A stretch of 9,951 nucleotides of DNA from Oscillospiraceae bacterium. GTDB lineage: Bacteria > Bacillota > Clostridia > UMGS1810. The stretch is taken from the NCBI GenBank assembly GCA_022769845.1, contig JALEIO010000194.1:1-9951 (forward strand), given 5' to 3'. Positions 5,900 through 9,951 of the stretch are shown here, one piece after another. The translations under genes were made by a program, and so were the position numbers. Below the pieces are notes generated by a model. The model searched no databases and was not told where the DNA came from. It saw only the letters and a list, made by a program, of their open reading frames with translations. Numbering within the stretch: position 1 is the first letter of the stretch; every line of letters begins with the position of its first letter.

Positions 5900-7240
5900 T
5901 TACGCAACAAGCGTAATAATGTAAAGTACAAACAATGCAACCGAAATCCACATTACAGCAGAGATTTCTTTGATTTTGCCGGTGAGAATCTTAAGAACAA
6001 CCCACGAAATAAGCGCGAACATAATGCCTGTTGCAATTGAATATGTAAACGGCATTACAACGATTGCAAGAAATGCGCCTATAGTGTCTGCGATGTCACC
6101 GTCAAACGAAACGTTTTTAACCGATGTAAGCATCATAAGACCTACAAAAATCATAGCCGGAGCCGTTGCAAAAGAAGGTATTGCAAGGAATATCGGCGAC
6201 AAAACAAGCGAAAGCAAGAAAAGAATTGCTGTTACAACTGATGTCAAGCCTGTTCTTCCGCCTGCTGAAACACCTGCACTTGACTCAACGTAGCTTGTTA
6301 CGGTAGAGGTACCGAGGCAAGCGCCTACAACTGTGCCGACAGCGTCTGCCATAAGCGCGCCGCCAGCCTTGGGAAGTCTTCCGTCCTTGTCAAGAAGGTC
6401 TGCTTTTTCAGCAACGCCGATAAGTGTACCTACAGTATCAAAAATATCTGTATAAAGGAATGTAAATGTTACAACTGCAAATTCTAAAAAGTGTTTTGCA
6501 ATAAATCCAAAGTCAAAAGCACAGAAAACAGGAGCGGCAAAGCTTGCGCTTGTAAACGAAGGAATAAGCGAATATGCGCCTGCTTCGGGATTTACAACAT
6601 ACCAGCCGCAAAGCTCGGAAATTATTCCCAAAATCCAAGTTACAATTATGCCTATAAGAATATCGCCCGTAACTTTAAAATGATGAAGAACACCGATGAT
6701 GATAAGACCCACAATCGCCAGAACAACTTGAGGCGAAGCAAGATTTCCGAGGCCGACAAGTGTTGCGTCGTTATTTACAACGATGCCCGAGTTAATCATA
6801 GCAATGATTGTGATGAACAAGCCGATACCTGCAGTAATACCAAACTTGAGGTTCGCAGGAATTTTGTTAACAAGCGCTTCTCTGAATTTGAAAAGCGAAA
6901 GAATCATAAAAATGATACCTTCAACAAAAACCGCCGTTAAAGCAACCTTATAGCTATAGCCCATAACGCCGCAAACGGTGAACGCAAAGAATGCGTTAAG
7001 ACCCATACCTGAAGCCAAAGCGACAGGATAGTTGGCAAAGAACGCCATACAGAGCGTAGCTATTGCAGCCGAAATGGCAGTTGCCGAGAAAACAGCCGCG
7101 GGGGTTGCGCCTTCAATGCTTCCCAAATAGTTCGGGTTAACCGCAAGAATGTACGCCATAGCCAAAAAAGTGGTAATTCCGGCGATAATCTCGCGCTTAA
7201 CGGTCGTGCCGTTTTCCTTAAGTTTAAATAACTTTTCCAT
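5900..7240 (-). CDS. NCS2/AzgA-like purine base permease
   Basis: 446 residues, a normal length for the AzgA branch of the NCS2 family (B. subtilis PbuG and PbuO, E. coli AdeQ and GhxP), which imports hypoxanthine, guanine or adenine by proton symport. Family hallmarks in order: TVKREIIAGITTFLAMAYIL then AVNP (13-35), YPVALASGMGLNAFFAF (71-87), TDIFDTVGTLIGVA (264-277) and GTSTVTSYVESSAGVSAGGR (310-329). The rest is strongly hydrophobic, as expected for about 14 membrane helices. AGGAGG 5 bases before the ATG fixes the start. It is the first gene of a unit with the phosphoribosyltransferase, with its own promoter at about 7282-7310. No purine riboswitch is visible upstream, which is unusual for this type of gene in Firmicutes. 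The exact base transported cannot be decided from sequence alone. Confidence 0.95.
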   Translation of the reverse strand: MEKLFKLKENGTTVKREIIAGITTFLAMAYILAVNPNYLGSIEGATPAAVFSATAISAAIATLCMAFFANYPVALASGMGLNAFFAFTVCGVMGYSYKVALTAVFVEGIIFMILSLFKFREALVNKIPANLKFGITAGIGLFITIIAMINSGIVVNNDATLVGLGNLASPQVVLAIVGLIIIGVLHHFKVTGDILIGIIVTWILGIISELCGWYVVNPEAGAYSLIPSFTSASFAAPVFCAFDFGFIAKHFLEFAVVTFTFLYTDIFDTVGTLIGVAEKADLLDKDGRLPKAGGALMADAVGTVVGACLGTSTVTSYVESSAGVSAGGRTGLTSVVTAILFLLSLVLSPIFLAIPSFATAPAMIFVGLMMLTSVKNVSFDGDIADTIGAFLAIVVMPFTYSIATGIMFALISWVVLKILTGKIKEISAVMWISVALFVLYIITLVA

Positions 7241-7245
7241 AATTT

Positions 7246-7251
7246 CCTCCT
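7246..7251 (-). promoter_or_regulatory. Strong Shine-Dalgarno of permease gene
   Basis: A perfect AGGAGG on the - strand, 5 bases before the ATG at 7240; it is the strongest ribosome site in the window. Confidence 0.85.
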
Positions 7252-7281
7252 GTAAATTTATAAAAATAAAACTACACAGTT

Positions 7282-7310
7282 ATTTTATAACAAATTCATA
7301 AGTTTTTCAA
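7282..7310 (-). promoter_or_regulatory. Putative sigma-A promoter of purine salvage unit
   Basis: On the - strand, TTGAAA (7305-7310) and TAAAAT (7282-7287) are separated by 17 bp; an overlapping TATAAA would give 15 bp. It lies about 40 bases upstream of the permease start, in an otherwise AT-rich gene-free gap. Confidence 0.6.
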
Positions 7311-7339
7311 GTTTTTTTCACTTGTTTGTCACATTTCAA

Positions 7340-7359
7340 ACAAATTTATCCAAATTTGT
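7340..7359. promoter_or_regulatory. Dyad-symmetric site upstream of the permease promoter
   Basis: ACAAATTT (7340-7347) and AAATTTGT (7352-7359) form an 8-bp perfect inverted repeat with a 4-base spacer, about 30 bp upstream of the putative -35 box. This may be an operator. It does not resemble a Bacillus PurR box. The remainder of the 7241-7420 gap holds only the promoter and AT-rich sequence. Confidence 0.35.
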
Positions 7360-7420
7360 CAGTTTATTTGTGGTTTTTTGTGCATTTTCAATAAAAAGGC
7401 ACAATATCTTGTATCAATTT

Positions 7421-7675
7421 TTATTTTTGGGCGGCAAGCTGCGCCTTAACAGAGTCTAGTTCGGCATTTTTTTCGTTAAGTTCCTCGTTTAGCCTTTCAA
7501 CCTCCGATGTGAGAAATTTAATTTGCTCGTTTTCTTTTTTTTGCGAACACGATATTAGCGAATAGCTTAATAAAAAAGATAGCACAAGCAAACACGCCAT
7601 AAAAAGCACAAACGCAGCGCTTTTGTTTCCCTTTATAAAATTTCCGCAGTTTGAAAATTTATATTTTATTTTCAT
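7421..7675 (-). CDS. Small coiled-coil lipoprotein or membrane protein, function unknown
   Basis: 84 residues. A positively charged N-terminus (KIKYKFSNCGNFIKGNK) precedes a hydrophobic helix at about 19-42 that ends in LISC (Cys43), a fair lipobox. It may be a lipoprotein with a 42-residue mature part, or else a single-pass membrane protein. Residues about 46-82 show a clear heptad pattern (IKFLTSEVERLNEELNEKNA and onward), predicting a coiled coil. It starts 12 bases after the addA stop, and its AGGTGG site (7682-7687) directly abuts that stop codon, so the two are probably co-transcribed and translationally coupled. I do not recognise the family. A small septum- or envelope-associated protein is possible, but nothing shows this directly. 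No clear terminator follows. Confidence 0.75.
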   Translation of the reverse strand: MKIKYKFSNCGNFIKGNKSAAFVLFMACLLVLSFLLSYSLISCSQKKENEQIKFLTSEVERLNEELNEKNAELDSVKAQLAAQK

Positions 7676-7687
7676 AAAAATCCACCT

Positions 7688-9951
7688 TTACACAAATTCG
7701 TTTGTATCAAATAAGTATATATAAGTTTTTGAAACTTTTTTTTGAAGAATTTTTTCCAGCGCAGCTTTGTAATATTTAAGCTGAATTTCGTATTTTTTTC
7801 GGATTTCGTTTGCATCTCTAACCTTGTCGGTTTTATAGTCGATAATTACAACCGAACCGTCATCATCTTCAAAAAACAAATCAATGGCACCCTGCACAAT
7901 AACGACGTCATCATCGGGAGTATTGAAAATTTCTGACATTTTTATTGGAATTTTAAACGAAAACTCGCGTTCGCACAGAGCAGCATTTTTAATTTTCTCT
8001 CCTATCTTTGAATTGCAAAAATCGAAGATTTTTTCGCAGTCAATGCAGTCGCGCTCATCCTCTGTCAAAAATCCTTTTTCAAATAAATCATTAACCTGTT
8101 TTTTAGCATCAAGCAAATTGTTAACGCCGGAAAATTCAATTTTTTGCATCACATAATGCATAAGCGTACCTTTTTTTGCCGCTGAAATTTTGTCTTTTTC
8201 CAAAAAATTCGGCACAGGAAGTGTATTTTCTTCATATAGATTATATCCGTCATTTTCTTCCGACAAAAGCCTTTTCAGCTCGGTTACGGTAATAAGGGAC
8301 GGAAAATCGCACGCCGATTTGTGCGGATACTGATAAGACATCCGATTTTTGATAATTTCACTGCACTCACGGTTGCTTTTATCGAAATTATCAAAAAATA
8401 CTATTTTTTCCGACTCCTGCTCAAAATCCGGCACCTCAATATCAGACGTTCTAACAATATTTAATTCAAAAATATCGTTTTTTTCTTCAAAATGGCGCAA
8501 AACTGCCGGGATAATCCAGTCAAGATAGCATTTTGCACCTCGTGTAAGCGCAGTCGGAACGTCTTTTGAGTTGTAAAGCTGTAAAACGTCTGAAAAGCCG
8601 TTGATTTTCTTTTGCGCATTTTCAACACAGCCGCTTATATACAGCTTTTCTTTTGCTCTCGTTAACGCAACGTACAAAATACGTTCTTCCTCCGACAGTG
8701 TTTCAAGCTTCATTTTGTCAGCAATTGCTTTTTTTGTAATTGCAGGGTATGAAAAACGTTTTTCATAGTCAACAAAATTAAGACCAAGGCCTAGTTTTTT
8801 GTGCAAAATCATATCTCCGCTCGTATCGCGGAAGTTAATTTTTTTTGCGCACTGGCACAGAAAAACAACGCTAAATTCCAATCCCTTGCTCTTATGAATT
8901 GTCATAATACGCACCACATTGTCATTTTCGCTGACGATTTTCGGCGCGTCACCGTCGCCTTTTTTCAGTGTTATATCGTCCACAAAACGCAGAAAATTAA
9001 AAATTCCTTTATACGCAGTCTTTTCAAAGCACTCCGCCTTGTAAAAAAGCGCACGTATATTTGCCTTTTTCTGCTCGGCAAGATTAAGTGTGCCGACATA
9101 GCTCATATAGTCGGTTTCGCGCACCGCAAAACGCAGAAATTCGTCGGTTGACATATATTTTGCGGCATCGGCAAACTTTGATAAATCGTTTAGAAAAGAC
9201 GAAATTCTGTTGCTTAATTCGTCTGTGTTTTCCAAAACATATTTACACATTGCGTCATAAAAATATGTATTTTCAAGACAAAGTCTTATTTTCAAAAAAT
9301 CCTCATCGCAGAATTTGTAAATACCCGACCGCATAACCGCCGTAAGATTTATGTCATCAAGCGGATTTAAAGCCGCCTTTGCAAGGCTTGTAAGGGTTTT
9401 TATTTCGGAGCTTTCATAGTAAGTTGAGCCGCTCTCGGCAAAGCAGGGAATATTGTTTTGCGAAAATACATTTTCGTATTCCGCGGCACTGTCCTTTGTG
9501 CTGCGCATCAAAATTACAATATCTTTGTATTCAACGCGCCTTTTTCTGCCGAGATTTTTATCAAAAACAAAAGCGTTTTCATCATTTATAAGCCTGCTTA
9601 TTTCTTGCGCCGCAAACGATGCCTCAAGCGTAAGCTTGCTTGCTTCATTGGAACTTTCATTCTCATCTGAAATTTTTGATTTTTCGTAATCTATGATATT
9701 GACTGAAATGTTTTTATACAATTCATCACTGTAGAATTCATTTTCATTTTCGTATAAAAAATCCTCCTCGGAATAATTCATTTCTCCGACTTCATCAGAC
9801 ATTATTTTTGAAAAAATCACATTAACGCCGTTCAAAACAGTTTTGCGGCTTCTAAAGTTTTTGCTTAATTTTATTTTCACGTTTTCGTTGTAATTTTTTT
9901 CGTCATACGGCAAAAATGTGTCAATTTTGCCTTTAAAAATCATAGGAGCCG
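7688..9951 (-). CDS. addA: ATP-dependent helicase/nuclease subunit A (AddA), C-terminal part; gene runs off right edge
   Basis: The frame stays open to the window edge; the apparent ATG at 9943 is internal. About 754 residues are present, so roughly the first 450 of a normal AddA, including the Walker ATP-binding motifs, are outside. AddA with AddB processes double-strand DNA ends for recombination, as RecBCD does. Numbering from the Met at 9943: helicase motif IV KLSKNFRSR (25-33), motif V MTIHKSKGLEF (347-357) and motif VI LYVALTRAKEKLY (423-435) are intact. The C-terminal RecB-type nuclease is also intact: GTLMHYVMQ (His596), GAIDLFFED (Asp688), DYKTD (702-706, with Lys704) and QLKYYKAALE (721-730). 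Gene identity is secure from this set plus the AddA-style NFRSRKTVLNGVN and IMSDEVGEMNYSEED segments. addB is expected further right. A small lipoprotein gene follows closely. Confidence 0.95.
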   Translation of the reverse strand, partial: APMIFKGKIDTFLPYDEKNYNENVKIKLSKNFRSRKTVLNGVNVIFSKIMSDEVGEMNYSEEDFLYENENEFYSDELYKNISVNIIDYEKSKISDENESSNEASKLTLEASFAAQEISRLINDENAFVFDKNLGRKRRVEYKDIVILMRSTKDSAAEYENVFSQNNIPCFAESGSTYYESSEIKTLTSLAKAALNPLDDINLTAVMRSGIYKFCDEDFLKIRLCLENTYFYDAMCKYVLENTDELSNRISSFLNDLSKFADAAKYMSTDEFLRFAVRETDYMSYVGTLNLAEQKKANIRALFYKAECFEKTAYKGIFNFLRFVDDITLKKGDGDAPKIVSENDNVVRIMTIHKSKGLEFSVVFLCQCAKKINFRDTSGDMILHKKLGLGLNFVDYEKRFSYPAITKKAIADKMKLETLSEEERILYVALTRAKEKLYISGCVENAQKKINGFSDVLQLYNSKDVPTALTRGAKCYLDWIIPAVLRHFEEKNDIFELNIVRTSDIEVPDFEQESEKIVFFDNFDKSNRECSEIIKNRMSYQYPHKSACDFPSLITVTELKRLLSEENDGYNLYEENTLPVPNFLEKDKISAAKKGTLMHYVMQKIEFSGVNNLLDAKKQVNDLFEKGFLTEDERDCIDCEKIFDFCNSKIGEKIKNAALCEREFSFKIPIKMSEIFNTPDDDVVIVQGAIDLFFEDDDGSVVIIDYKTDKVRDANEIRKKYEIQLKYYKAALEKILQKKVSKTYIYLFDTNEFV

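Noticed and set aside
6491..6940. 149-codon + strand open frame within the permease gene
   Set aside because: It is antisense to a clear NCS2 permease, and its Asn/Lys/Cys-rich product reflects the complement of hydrophobic codons.
7378..7404. TTGTGC/GCACAA hairpin as terminator of the small coiled-coil gene
   Set aside because: Only 6 bp with a 15-base loop, and no T-run follows on the - strand.
9941..9943. ATG at 9943 as the start of addA
   Set aside because: The frame continues to the edge, and the sequence here corresponds to the middle of AddA just before helicase motif IV. The Walker motifs must lie further right.

Overview
The window looks like a piece of an AT-rich Firmicutes chromosome, most likely an anaerobic gut-type member of class Clostridia. 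This is inferred from AddA-type recombination machinery, paired S-layer-homology (SLH) proteins, strong Shine-Dalgarno sites, near-consensus sigma-A promoters and a clostridial-style amino-acid-binding lipoprotein. No rRNA, tRNA or CRISPR array is visible, and no phage or transposase gene.

Layout: from 1 to 3523 two genes on the + strand encode secreted cell-wall-associated SLH proteins. The first is cut by the left edge, and a hairpin terminator separates the two. From 3524 to 3789 the + and - strand genes converge on a gene-free stretch that is packed with back-to-back perfect hairpins and bounded by a 15/17-matching terminal inverted repeat (element 3518-3777). Everything from 3790 to 9951 is on the - strand. 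In transcription order (right to left) it holds addA (3' three-fifths only) with a tightly coupled small coiled-coil lipoprotein candidate; a purine-salvage pair (NCS2/AzgA-like permease, then an adenine-phosphoribosyltransferase-like enzyme) with its own promoter and terminator; a four-helix EamA/SMR-like membrane protein behind a structured leader; and an orphan amino-acid-type solute-binding lipoprotein with an almost perfect sigma-A promoter.

How the genes work together: the permease and phosphoribosyltransferase form a plausible import-and-capture unit for a purine base. AddA would act with AddB (expected off the right edge) in double-strand-break repair. The SLH proteins and the solute-binding lipoprotein are surface components. 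No ABC permease or ATPase gene accompanies the binding protein here.

Most notable points: (1) the solute-binding protein appears to be a natural circular permutation, with the usual C-terminal segment of the family sitting between the lipobox and the usual N-terminus; (2) the 3518-3777 hairpin array with terminal inverted repeats is either a structured RNA with a closing stem or a MITE-like mobile element; (3) the folded leader upstream of the EamA-like gene. None of these could be checked against databases here.
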